Source: an uncultured Fibrobacter sp.
Lineage (GTDB): Bacteria > Fibrobacterota > Fibrobacteria > Fibrobacterales > Fibrobacteraceae
Assembly (NCBI GenBank): GCA_946414025.1
Contig: CAMKMX010000003.1
Location: forward strand, 1-64,000
Reading direction: 5' to 3'
DNA: 64,000 nt
Every line of letters begins with the position of its first letter. The first letter of the stretch is position 1. The notes beneath the pieces are model-generated. The model worked only from the letters and a program-made list of their open reading frames with translations. It did not search any database and was not told the origin of the DNA. Below, one piece after another: positions 46,927 through 55,676 of the stretch. Made by a program: the position numbers and the translations under genes.

Positions 46927-48347
46927 TTTTCCATAGCCTTTACTGCAATCTCGCGGTCGTCAAAATGATGTTTAGTCTTTCCGATAATCTGGTAGTCCTC
47001 GTGGCCCTTGCCCGCAATCACCAGCCAGTCACCGTCCTTCAGTTCGGCACAGGCCTTGTAGATGGCCTCTTCGCGGTTTTCCACCACGGAGAACTTGTCC
47101 GTCTTCATGCCGGCGCGCACGTCGTTGATGATATCTGTCGGGTTTTCGGTACGGGGATTGTCCGAAGTGAGCCAGGCCTTGTCCGCCATGCGTTCGGCGA
47201 TAGCCCCCATAATGGGCCGTTTGGTCTTGTCGCGGTCGCCACCGCAGCCGAACACGCAAGAGAGTTTACCCCTGCAAAGGCTGCGGGCGGTAGAGAGCAC
47301 GCGCTCTAACGCGTCGGGAGTGTGGGCGTAGTCCACAATCACGTGGCGACCGTTACGGTTCCACACCTTCTCGAAACGTCCGGGCACCCGAATGCCTGCC
47401 AGGGCCTTTCGCATGGCCGATTCCGGCACACCGACAGCCTTCGCCCACGAAAGCACCAGCATCACGTTATCTACGTTAAAGTCCCCGCAAAGGGGCGTCT
47501 CGAAAGGCACGCCGCTAATGGCGGGCAACAGCATCTTCAGGCCGTCTTCGGTGTTTTCGACAGGGCCTTCGGGCTTCACATTAGCGCTAACGATTCCAAG
47601 ACGCGAGACAGCCACCTTGCGGCCCGCTTCAATCTCGGTCAGGGAATCGTATAGTTTCTTTCCGTAGAAATCATCTACGTTAATGACAGCCACACCGTCA
47701 CTGGCGAGGTAACGGGTAAACAAAAGCTTTTTCGCCTCAAAGTAGGCGTCCATGGTCTTGTGGAAATCCAGGTGGTCCTGGGTCAGGTTGCTGAACAAGC
47801 CGCTCCTGTAAAGCACTCCAGCCATACGTCCCTGATAAAGGGAATGGGACGACGCCTCCATCACCAGGTCGGTGCAGCCCGCATCTACGGCAGAGGCGGC
47901 AAAGGCGTACAGGTCCAAAAGTCCCGGCGTCGTGAGGGTCGCCTGCACGGACTTTTCGCCGATCTTGTTCTTGATGGTCCCCAGCAGGGCCACCTTGTGG
48001 CCAGCGGCGGTGAGCATGGCATCCATCAAGAAGGCGCTGGTGGTCTTGCCGTTGGTCCCCGTCACCGCATGAGCGGTAAGCTTACTGAATGGATCCTTGT
48101 AGAAAATCTTTGCCGCTTCCAGACGGGCCCTGCGCACATCCATCACCTGGATCCACTTGGCGGTCATTTTTTCGGGAGCGGGCATTTCGGCCACCACGGC
48201 GACAGCGCCTGCGTCAAGCGCCTTCTGGGCAAATTCCTCCGCCCCTTCCGTAGGCATGGAGAAGAACAGGTTCCCCGGTTTCACCCGGCGGGAATCGTCG
48301 CAAAGTCCAGTCACTTGGAGGTTCTGCATCAATCCTTCAGAAATCAT
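46920..48347 (-). CDS. murE: UDP-MurNAc-tripeptide synthetase
   Basis: AVTGTNGKTTSAFLMDAML; VIVDYAHTPDALERVLSTAR; FGCGGDRDKTKRPIMG; TSDNPRTENPTDII. Confidence 0.95.
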   Translation of the reverse strand: MISEGLMQNLQVTGLCDDSRRVKPGNLFFSMPTEGAEEFAQKALDAGAVAVVAEMPAPEKMTAKWIQVMDVRRARLEAAKIFYKDPFSKLTAHAVTGTNGKTTSAFLMDAMLTAAGHKVALLGTIKNKIGEKSVQATLTTPGLLDLYAFAASAVDAGCTDLVMEASSHSLYQGRMAGVLYRSGLFSNLTQDHLDFHKTMDAYFEAKKLLFTRYLASDGVAVINVDDFYGKKLYDSLTEIEAGRKVAVSRLGIVSANVKPEGPVENTEDGLKMLLPAISGVPFETPLCGDFNVDNVMLVLSWAKAVGVPESAMRKALAGIRVPGRFEKVWNRNGRHVIVDYAHTPDALERVLSTARSLCRGKLSCVFGCGGDRDKTKRPIMGAIAERMADKAWLTSDNPRTENPTDIINDVRAGMKTDKFSVVENREEAIYKACAELKDGDWLVIAGKGHEDYQIIGKTKHHFDDREIAVKAMEKC

Positions 48348-50254
48348 CAGCCCTTCTCCTTCAGTGTCAGCTTGCAGGTGGCACCTTTTGTAAGTTCCGT
48401 CTCGGCCTTGGGGGACTGGGAAACCACCCTCCCCTTGCCTTCAAATTCCACGTTCATGCGGATATTGCCCATCACTTCCAGGGCTTCCTTCAAAGAAAGC
48501 CCCACCAGGTTCGGCATCTTGCTCGCCGAGGTTTCGCCAAGATTCAGCACCACCCCGAAAGAATCCAGCACGTCGCTACGCTGGGACACCACACGGCCCC
48601 CTTCGCCCTTGAATTCCACAGGGCATCCGTGTTCTGCAGCCATCTTCTTTGCGGCCGCCACCGTCATGCCCATAAAGTCCACGTTGCAGCCGTTCTTGGC
48701 AGGCACTCTCGCCAGCTTGTGAGTCAAGGGAGAAATTGCCGGATGGTAATAGATACTTTCCACGATATTGCGGAAAATAGGCCCTGCCGTCACACCGCCG
48801 GCGTGACCGTAGGCCTTGTCGGAGTTGGGGTCATCTACAAGAACCAGGCAAACATAGCGGGCGTTCTCCACGGGGACCATCCCTATGAAAGAGGCTACCT
48901 GGAGCTTGCTATCGTACTCGCCGGTCTTCTGGTTGAACTTTTCGGCCGTACCCGTCTTGCCACCAATAATCACGTCAGGGATTTTCTTGCTCCTCACCTG
49001 CTTCGCCGTACCGTCGCTGTCGTTCACCACATGACTGAGCATGCCGCGAATCTTTGCAGCGGTCACTTCTGAAATCACCCGGCGAACTTCTACCGGCTCG
49101 TTCTTTTCCACCACCTCGCCATTGGCATCCCGCCATTCCTTCACGATCATGGGCTCCATCAACTTGCCGCCGTTAGCAATGGTGGAATAGACCATCACCA
49201 TCTGCATGGGCGTCACCAGCAGGGCGTGGCCATAGCCCATGGTTTTCAGGGTGCGGTCGTCGCGGGTCAGTTCGTAGGGCTGGTAAAGCTTGCCCGATTC
49301 CTCGCCGTAGAAATTCTCCGAAGTCTTCATGCCCAGTCCAAAGTTACGGGCCATGCGGTAAAGCTTGTCCGCCCCCACCTCGTTTGCAATCTTTGCAAAC
49401 ACGATATTGGAGGACTGCACCATGGCCTGGGTCATGTTCATGTCGCCATATACGTGAGAATCCCTGATAGGAGCCGATCTCGGGTTCCAGCTCCAGCTCT
49501 TGCCCTCGTTCGCGAACACCTTTTCCGGGTCCACCACGTTATTTTCCAGAGCGGCGGCGGCGGTAACCACCTTGAAGGTGGAGCCGGGCTCATAAGACAT
49601 GGAGACAATCTCGTTCTTTGCCACACGACCGATTCCCTGGGTCTTGGAATTGGGATCGAACGTAGGGTAACTGGCCATGGCCAGGATTTCGCCGGTGTAA
49701 GGATCAACCACCACGGCAGAGGCGCTGGTGGCGCTGTATTTCGTCACGCCATCCTTCAGGCCCTTTTCCACCAGTTCCTGCATATTCTTGTCAATCGTCA
49801 GCACCAGGTTCTTGCCCGGCACCGCTTCCGCCAGGTTTTCGGAACGGGAATACACTTCACGGCGGTGGGCGTCCTGCACACTCACCCGGAACCCTTCGTT
49901 CCCGCTTAGGCGTTCGTCAAACACGCGTTCCACGCCCATGACGCCATGACCGTTAAAGTCCAGCTTGCCAATCACCTGGGAGGCAAGTTTGCCTTGCAAG
50001 AACACGCGGCTGTAATCCAGGGCCTTGTTGGCGGTATCCCTGAAGTTGTCCGCCAGAACCACACCGTTCCGGTCCATAATCTGGCCCCGTTCGGCGTAGA
50101 TGTTCTTGGAACGGGTCACCAGACTCATGGTCTTCTTCTGGTACACTTCACGGTTCAGCACCTGGATGTTGAAGGTCTGCAAGGTCAGCACCACCACTAA
50201 GGACAGCACTATCCATTTCAGGAATCCGAGCGGTTCAAGAGGGAATCTATTCAC
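48347..50254 (-). CDS. ftsI: Septal transpeptidase FtsI with two C-terminal PASTA domains
   Basis: SYEPGSTFKVVTAAAAL (SxxK); SSN; GGKTGTAEKFN (KTG); C-term PNLVGLSLKEALEVMGNIRMNVEFEGKGRVVSQSPKAETELTKGATCKLTL. Likely GTG start overlapping ftsL stop. Confidence 0.95.
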   Translation of the reverse strand: MNRFPLEPLGFLKWIVLSLVVVLTLQTFNIQVLNREVYQKKTMSLVTRSKNIYAERGQIMDRNGVVLADNFRDTANKALDYSRVFLQGKLASQVIGKLDFNGHGVMGVERVFDERLSGNEGFRVSVQDAHRREVYSRSENLAEAVPGKNLVLTIDKNMQELVEKGLKDGVTKYSATSASAVVVDPYTGEILAMASYPTFDPNSKTQGIGRVAKNEIVSMSYEPGSTFKVVTAAAALENNVVDPEKVFANEGKSWSWNPRSAPIRDSHVYGDMNMTQAMVQSSNIVFAKIANEVGADKLYRMARNFGLGMKTSENFYGEESGKLYQPYELTRDDRTLKTMGYGHALLVTPMQMVMVYSTIANGGKLMEPMIVKEWRDANGEVVEKNEPVEVRRVISEVTAAKIRGMLSHVVNDSDGTAKQVRSKKIPDVIIGGKTGTAEKFNQKTGEYDSKLQVASFIGMVPVENARYVCLVLVDDPNSDKAYGHAGGVTAGPIFRNIVESIYYHPAISPLTHKLARVPAKNGCNVDFMGMTVAAAKKMAAEHGCPVEFKGEGGRVVSQRSDVLDSFGVVLNLGETSASKMPNLVGLSLKEALEVMGNIRMNVEFEGKGRVVSQSPKAETELTKGATCKLTLKEKG

Positions 50255-50561
50255 CTTTACCCTCCAGAACCATAATCTTCTGCGGGACCTCGTAAAGTCC
50301 GAGCCCTGCGCTATCGGCAAAGTCGGACAGGCGTTCCAGCGAAGACATCTGGTTAATCTTCAGTTCCAGCAAGAGCGCGTCGCGCTGCAAGAAGGTCACC
50401 TGCCTCTCGAGCATGCGGGACTGGCCGTAAAGGCTGTTCAGGCGGTTCTGCAGGTACAGCGGAAGCATCAGGAGCAGGGCTCCCAAAAGCACAACGCAAA
50501 AGACGATTATAAAAATCGACCTGTTGGTTGCCGCCACCTTGAATTTCTCAGTTCCGCTCAT
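50247..50561 (-). CDS. ftsL: FtsL-like small divisome protein
   Basis: 104 aa, one TM (SIFIIVFCVVLLGALLLMLPLYLQ) then coiled coil; position between rsmH and ftsI. Confidence 0.75.
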   Translation of the reverse strand: MSGTEKFKVAATNRSIFIIVFCVVLLGALLLMLPLYLQNRLNSLYGQSRMLERQVTFLQRDALLLELKINQMSSLERLSDFADSAGLGLYEVPQKIMVLEGKGE

Positions 50562-51535
50562 ACCCTCTCGTAAATCCTAAGCTTCGCAGAGCGAGCCCTG
50601 CTGTTCCTCGCAATCTCCTGTTCCGTAGGCAGAATCGGCTTGCGATTCACCTTCTTCAAACGCTGGTGGTTCCCGCCGCACACGCACACCGGCAAGTTTT
50701 CCGGGCAGATACAGGCCTTCTCGAACCGGGCCGCAGTTTCCTTCACGCAGCGGTCCTCCACCGAGTGATAGCTCATCACCACCAGGCGGCCGCCCACCTT
50801 CAGGCAATCCACCGCGGCACTCAGGCTATCTTCAATTTCTTTCAGCTCGCCGTTCACTTCCATGCGCACCGCCTGGAAAACACGGGCCAGCAGGCCGTTC
50901 ACTTCCCGCCGCTTGTCGGGGAACACCGATTCCACAACGGCCTTCACATCACTCGGCAAAATCTCGCGACCCTCGGCCGTAACCGCAGAAGCCATCTCCA
51001 CAAGGCGGGAGGCCAGTTTATAGGCGCGGTCCATGTCGGCGTTCTTGCGGAGCACTGCGGCCAGGTCGTCGGCACTTGCCGACTTCAGCCATTCCTGGGC
51101 AGAGACTCCTTCGCGACGGTCCATGCGCAAATCCAGAGGGTTGTTGCCCACAAAGGTGAACCCGCGGCTAGAATCATCCACCTGATGGCTGCTGATTCCC
51201 AGGTCGTAAAGGATTCCGTCCAGAGTGTTCGGCGCGATTTCGTTCTTCAGTTCACCGAACCGCACCGGATGCACAACGAACTTGCACTTTACACCCGCAA
51301 GGCGCCTGGTGGCAAAAGCAACCGCTTCCTCATCGCGGTCAAAAGCGTGAAGCGTTCCGTTTTCGTTTAGTTTGTTTGCAATTCCGAAGGAATGTCCGCC
51401 ACCGCCCAGGGTGCAGTCGCCGTAAGTTCCGTCCGGCCTGATGCAGAGACCGTCAAGGCACTCGGCAAGCATCACCGGGTCGTGATAAAATTCATTTGTC
51501 TGTAATTTGGATTGACGCAGGTCAGCGTTTTGCAT
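50558..51535 (-). CDS. rsmH: 16S rRNA m4C1402 methyltransferase
   Basis: HDPVMLAECLDGL..DGTYGDCTLGGGGHSFGI; DLGISSHQVDDSSRGF; VMSYHSVEDRCVK. Confidence 0.96.
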   Translation of the reverse strand: MQNADLRQSKLQTNEFYHDPVMLAECLDGLCIRPDGTYGDCTLGGGGHSFGIANKLNENGTLHAFDRDEEAVAFATRRLAGVKCKFVVHPVRFGELKNEIAPNTLDGILYDLGISSHQVDDSSRGFTFVGNNPLDLRMDRREGVSAQEWLKSASADDLAAVLRKNADMDRAYKLASRLVEMASAVTAEGREILPSDVKAVVESVFPDKRREVNGLLARVFQAVRMEVNGELKEIEDSLSAAVDCLKVGGRLVVMSYHSVEDRCVKETAARFEKACICPENLPVCVCGGNHQRLKKVNRKPILPTEQEIARNSRARSAKLRIYERV

Positions 51536-51998
51536 CGTCGCCCTCCGTCAAACCTTCTCCGTAGAACGCAGCATCGAATGCGGCAATCGCATCGTCCGAT
51601 TGCAGGCCATACTTGGCATTGAAGCGTTCCGGATTCCATAGTTCAAGAGTTTTACCGCTAGCTTGTACGTAAAGGACTTCACCCTTCAGCTCAGCATACT
51701 CCAACAAGATCTTTGGAAGTAAAATGCGGTTCTGGCCATCCAACTCCACCACGGTGGGAGCGAGGCCTCTCCGAACTAGGTCGGCTTGACGGCGGTCGGA
51801 CCGGCTGTCCAGGTCCGCCATGAACTTTTCGTATTCCGGCAAGGTAAACAACCGGAGAGTCTGGTTCGGGCCACGGGTGACCACGAATTCATCCCCTTCG
51901 GTTGGCCCAAGCTGACGACGGAATTCCCTGGGGAAGGAAGACCTTCCCTTTCCATCGATAGCCGTTTGGGCTTGACCTATGAAAGACGTAAAGTTCAT
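51522..51998 (-). CDS. mraZ: Transcriptional regulator MraZ
   Basis: MNFTSFIGQAQTAIDGKGRSSFPREFRRQLG...FVVTRGPNQTLRLFTLPEYEKF...ELDGQNRILLPKILLEYA. Confidence 0.95.
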   Translation of the reverse strand: MNFTSFIGQAQTAIDGKGRSSFPREFRRQLGPTEGDEFVVTRGPNQTLRLFTLPEYEKFMADLDSRSDRRQADLVRRGLAPTVVELDGQNRILLPKILLEYAELKGEVLYVQASGKTLELWNPERFNAKYGLQSDDAIAAFDAAFYGEGLTEGDDAKR

Positions 51999-52015
51999 AC
52001 TAGTTTGACACATTT

Positions 52016-52052
52016 TACCACAACACAGTACAAATATACCACTTTCTACCAC
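52016..52052 (-). promoter_or_regulatory. Putative MraZ operator (three GTGGTA repeats) overlapping a TATATTTG promoter element
   Basis: TACCAC at 52016-52021, 52037-52042, 52047-52052 (GTGGTA on the gene strand) upstream of mraZ. Confidence 0.55.
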
Positions 52053-52255
52053 TCCGGCAACAAAAATTATGGATTTCTTACAAAATCCACCCCAAAAAGA
52101 ACGACCGGACCACCAGGTCCGGCCTCTTTTTAGTGAACATTTGTATATTAAAGCAGAACTGTGCCCACTTTTCCCGCTCCTTATATTATTATAAAGGGGG
52201 AAGCATCCCCCTGATTGCAGCCTTGCTTCGTCGAATTACACCCCGCCACTTTTCT

Positions 52256-52290
52256 CGTCATCCTCGCGCAGGCGAGGATCCACTATCATC
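52256..52290. repeat. REP-like palindromic element
   Basis: cgtcatcctcgcgcaggcgaggatccactatcat; repeated at 52402-52436. Confidence 0.85.
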
Positions 52291-52401
52291 TTGGCGGGGA
52301 CTTTTCTCCCTCAGCAAGTCTTCCATCACCCCCTCCCCTAGGGGGACACCCCCTAAAACCCCCGCCCCGCGACCTTTTCTCGTCATCCCCGCCTCCTTTC
52401 T

Positions 52402-52436
52402 CGTCATCCTCGCGCAGGCGAGGATCCACTATCATT
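52402..52436. repeat. REP-like palindromic element, second copy
   Basis: cgtcatcctcgcgcaggcgaggatccactatcat. Confidence 0.85.
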
Positions 52437-52446
52437 TTAGCGGGGA

Positions 52447-52638
52447 TTGACTGCAAAAATGCGGGGATTTAGTACCGAAATGCGGGGATTAGCATTGAAA
52501 ACGCGGGGATTCAGCAGCGAAATATTCGGAGCATCCAAGGTAATGGAACTGACCGGCTGCAAACCGACCGCAGCAACATCGCTTATCAAGAAACTGTTAT
52601 CTTTTGAAATTATCGAGCCCGTCACCGCCCCAACTTGA
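52447..52638 (+). pseudogene. C-terminal winged-helix remnant (Fic/AlbA-type protein tail) preceded by degenerate 21-bp repeats
   Basis: MRGFSTEMRGLALKTRGFSSEIFGASKVMELTGCKPTAATSLIKKLLSFEIIEPVTAPT; resembles tail of Fic/DNA-binding proteins, no upstream domain. Confidence 0.45.
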
Positions 52639-52823
52639 AATTTCTACGAATGTAATGATGATGTTGATAGTTGTTTGCGTTGCGACACGCCCTTTCAAAA
52701 TTGTCGCAAGCATTTAGAGGCCTTTTTTCTGTGAAAGCGTAGGATAAAACTCTGCTTTTGTCCGAATAGTTTGTGGACGAAATTTTCGTCCGCAAAATTT
52801 TAACCCAACCCCATAGACAGAGT

Positions 52824-53741
52824 CTAGTATTTTTGAGTTTCTTTTAACACTTCTTCCAAGGTAAAATCCTCCTTGCTGAAAAAGAACATCTTTTTCCCGA
52901 GGTCTTTTAGGGATGCCCCAAAATGATAGGCCTTGTCATCAATAAATAGAAAGCGATCGTGAGTGTTCGTGTTCGGGAAGATTTCTATGGGGCAATCGGC
53001 ATACTGCGCGTTATATTTCTGGAGATCCAGTTCAAAAATCTTGCTCTTGTCGTAGGTGTAAATAGTCACCGAGACGCCCTTTTTCCTCTTGAGCATCATT
53101 AAAAGGGTCGTTTCGTCCACATAGTTATCCACAAGGACAATGCGTCTTTGCGCCTGGCGGATAAGACCGCACGCAAATGCGTAGGCATCGAACTCCTGAC
53201 TTTCGTAGAAAATGCCCTTGGTCTTGAGCTCTCCGCGATCCATGGCCTCAAAGAGAGAATCAATTTTGTGGTCATGATCAAGCAAGCGAGCGTCTTGTTG
53301 CAAAATTTTAGATTCAACACTAGACAAGCGATTAACTATACCGCCATTGCCTGCCATGATGTGCCGCAACTGTACGAAAGCATCCATTATAGCGAGAGAC
53401 ACCTTAATTGCCGTTTTGGTACGCAAAACAGCTGAAAGCATTGCCACTCCCTGCTCAGTAAAGGCAAACGGCATCTTACGCAAGCCCATTTTCTCAGAAT
53501 TGGACATCACAATTTGTGATTTCCAATTTGAAAATTCCAGCTCTGTCAACTGAAAACAGTTCCTTTCCGGGAACCTTTCCATATTTCGCTTGACGGCCTG
53601 ATTTATCGCCCTAGTTTCTACACCATAAAGCGTCGCTAGATCGCGGTCAAGCAACACCTGCTTGTCACGAATGACCAGAATCATCTTTTCTACGCCCGAT
53701 TCTTCCAACAGGTTCGGGACAGCAATCTCTTTTTCATTCAT
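52824..53741 (-). CDS. ORF6N-domain protein with C-terminal PLD-like region
   Basis: VIRDKQVLLDRDLATLYGVETRAINQAVKRNMERFPERNCFQLTE...FTEQGVAMLSAVL; C-term HDRFLFIDDKAYHFGASLKDLGKKMFFFSK. Confidence 0.85.
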   Translation of the reverse strand: MNEKEIAVPNLLEESGVEKMILVIRDKQVLLDRDLATLYGVETRAINQAVKRNMERFPERNCFQLTELEFSNWKSQIVMSNSEKMGLRKMPFAFTEQGVAMLSAVLRTKTAIKVSLAIMDAFVQLRHIMAGNGGIVNRLSSVESKILQQDARLLDHDHKIDSLFEAMDRGELKTKGIFYESQEFDAYAFACGLIRQAQRRIVLVDNYVDETTLLMMLKRKKGVSVTIYTYDKSKIFELDLQKYNAQYADCPIEIFPNTNTHDRFLFIDDKAYHFGASLKDLGKKMFFFSKEDFTLEEVLKETQKY

Positions 53742-53915
53742 CTTCTACTCCTTCCGCCTACAAGCAAAAAAGGCGGGGCAAAGTGTTCTCGATGCAAATA
53801 TACATTCCTCGGATATCACATTATGACAACCAGCGATTTTCACGGAATTTTTGGTATTTTTGAAGAAAAACGACCCCTGCAGGCGATTGAATTCTGCATT
53901 GTCACCTTGTAATGC

Positions 53916-54857
53916 CTAGCTTTCTTTTTCTGCCTGAATTTTCTGCGATTCCTTCAACACTTCGTCCAACGTGAAATCTTCCTGCGTAAAGAAGAACGTG
54001 TTCTTGCCCAAATCCTTGAGCGAAGCCCCAAAGTGGTAAGCCGTATCGTCTATGAATAGGAATCGGTCGTGCATTCCGTAACTTGGCAAGACTTGCATCG
54101 GGCTGTCGGGATATTGTTCGTTGTAAGTGGCTAGGTCCATTTCAAGGACTTTGCTTTTGTCATAGGTGTAGATTGTCACGGAAACGCCTTTTTCCCGCTT
54201 GAGCATCATGGCCAGAGTCTTCTCGGTCACGTACCTGTCGACAAGTACGATTCTTTTCTTTGCCTGGCGAATCAGGTTGCAGACAAATACATAGGCATCG
54301 AACTCCTGGTTGTTGTAAAATAAACCCTTGGTTTTGAGCTCGCCACGGTCCATCGCCTCGAAAAGTGAGTCGATTTTATGATCATGATCTAAAAGACGGG
54401 CGTCTTGTTCCAAATCTTTTGCTTCGACATTAGAAAGACGATTGACGATTCCGCCATTTTGATATAAATACTGCCGCATGGCGACAAACGCATCCATGAT
54501 TGCGATGGATACATTCACGGCAACCTTGCTTTTCAGGACGGATGAAAGCATGGCAAAGCCCTGTTCCGTAAAAACATAGGGCTTAAACCTGTCTCCGCCC
54601 CAACTTGAAATCACATTTTGTGATTTCAAGTTGTCTAATTCACTTTTTTCCAATTGGAAACAATATCTGTCGGGGAAACGTTCTATATTTCGCTTGACGG
54701 CTTGATTTATCGCCCTAGTTTCAACACCGTATAATGTTGCAATATCGCGATCAAGCAACACCTGCTTGCCACGAATGACTCGAATCATCTTTTCTACGCC
54801 CGACTCCATGAGCGGGTTAGGTGCGATATCATCCGTTTTTTCGGTCTTTCTAGCCAT
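53916..54857 (-). CDS. ORF6N-domain protein, tandem paralog
   Basis: VIRGKQVLLDRDIATLYGVETRAINQAVKRNIERFPDRYCFQLEKSE...; same C-term HDRFLFIDDTAYHFGASLKDLGKNTFFF. Confidence 0.85.
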   Translation of the reverse strand: MARKTEKTDDIAPNPLMESGVEKMIRVIRGKQVLLDRDIATLYGVETRAINQAVKRNIERFPDRYCFQLEKSELDNLKSQNVISSWGGDRFKPYVFTEQGFAMLSSVLKSKVAVNVSIAIMDAFVAMRQYLYQNGGIVNRLSNVEAKDLEQDARLLDHDHKIDSLFEAMDRGELKTKGLFYNNQEFDAYVFVCNLIRQAKKRIVLVDRYVTEKTLAMMLKREKGVSVTIYTYDKSKVLEMDLATYNEQYPDSPMQVLPSYGMHDRFLFIDDTAYHFGASLKDLGKNTFFFTQEDFTLDEVLKESQKIQAEKES

Positions 54858-55115
54858 CTTCTACTCCAATCCGCCTACAAGCAAAAAAGGCGGGGTAAAG
54901 TGTTCTCGACGCAAATATACATTCCTCGGATGTCACATTATGACAATCGGCGATTTTCGCGGAAATTTTGGCAATTTTTGGGGAAAATCGACCCCTGTAG
55001 GCGGTTGAATTCTACATTTTTACGCTTTTTTCTCGCCTTCCGGGCGTGGCGTCACCTTTTGACACCGGAATAATTTATATTTTGGGTGAAAATAGAGTTT
55101 TTGCTCCTGTTCTCT

Positions 55116-55148
55116 ACCTGAAAACTAGACACTTTCAAGATTATAGAG
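55116..55148. repeat. 33-bp direct repeat, copy 1
   Basis: acctgaaaactagacactttcaagattatagag; exact copy 294 bp downstream. Confidence 0.92.
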
Positions 55149-55409
55149 GACCGGACAAACGCTCACGTCTGCGACCGGCCTGTGCCTGCCGCATCGTTTT
55201 GCTACATGGTCTATTGTTTAAATAGCAGTTTGCCTGTATGCAAGCGGCCTTTTGGGGCGTGAGTTGTTTGTGCTTGTTTATAATCGGGTTGTCTAGGCCT
55301 TCAGGTAGATAAGTGCATTCAACTCCACGCCTTTTTTATATCCTGAAAAAGCTTGGAAGTGTCTGCAAGAATGAGAGCGAACGCTCGTTGAGTATTGCTC
55401 TCGTTCTTT

Positions 55410-55442
55410 ACCTGAAAACTAGACACTTTCAAGATTATAGAG
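55410..55442. repeat. 33-bp direct repeat, copy 2
   Basis: acctgaaaactagacactttcaagattatagag. Confidence 0.92.
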
Positions 55443-55676
55443 AATAAGACAATGACTCGCCATCGCCCGTGGATTGCATGGGCGTAGTGTCCCCTGGGCG
55501 TATTGCATCCGCTCGGGTTTTGCGGGTATATTGTATTCTTTTGAAAATGTCGCGCTTTTAGGCGAGGAGTGAGTCGGCTCCCCGCCCTTTCTTTTTGCCT
55601 GCACCCCGGCCAAGCGAATCGGCCAGAACCGCTCCCGCGAGAGTGAACTCGTTCACTTTCAACACGGAGCGAAAAG

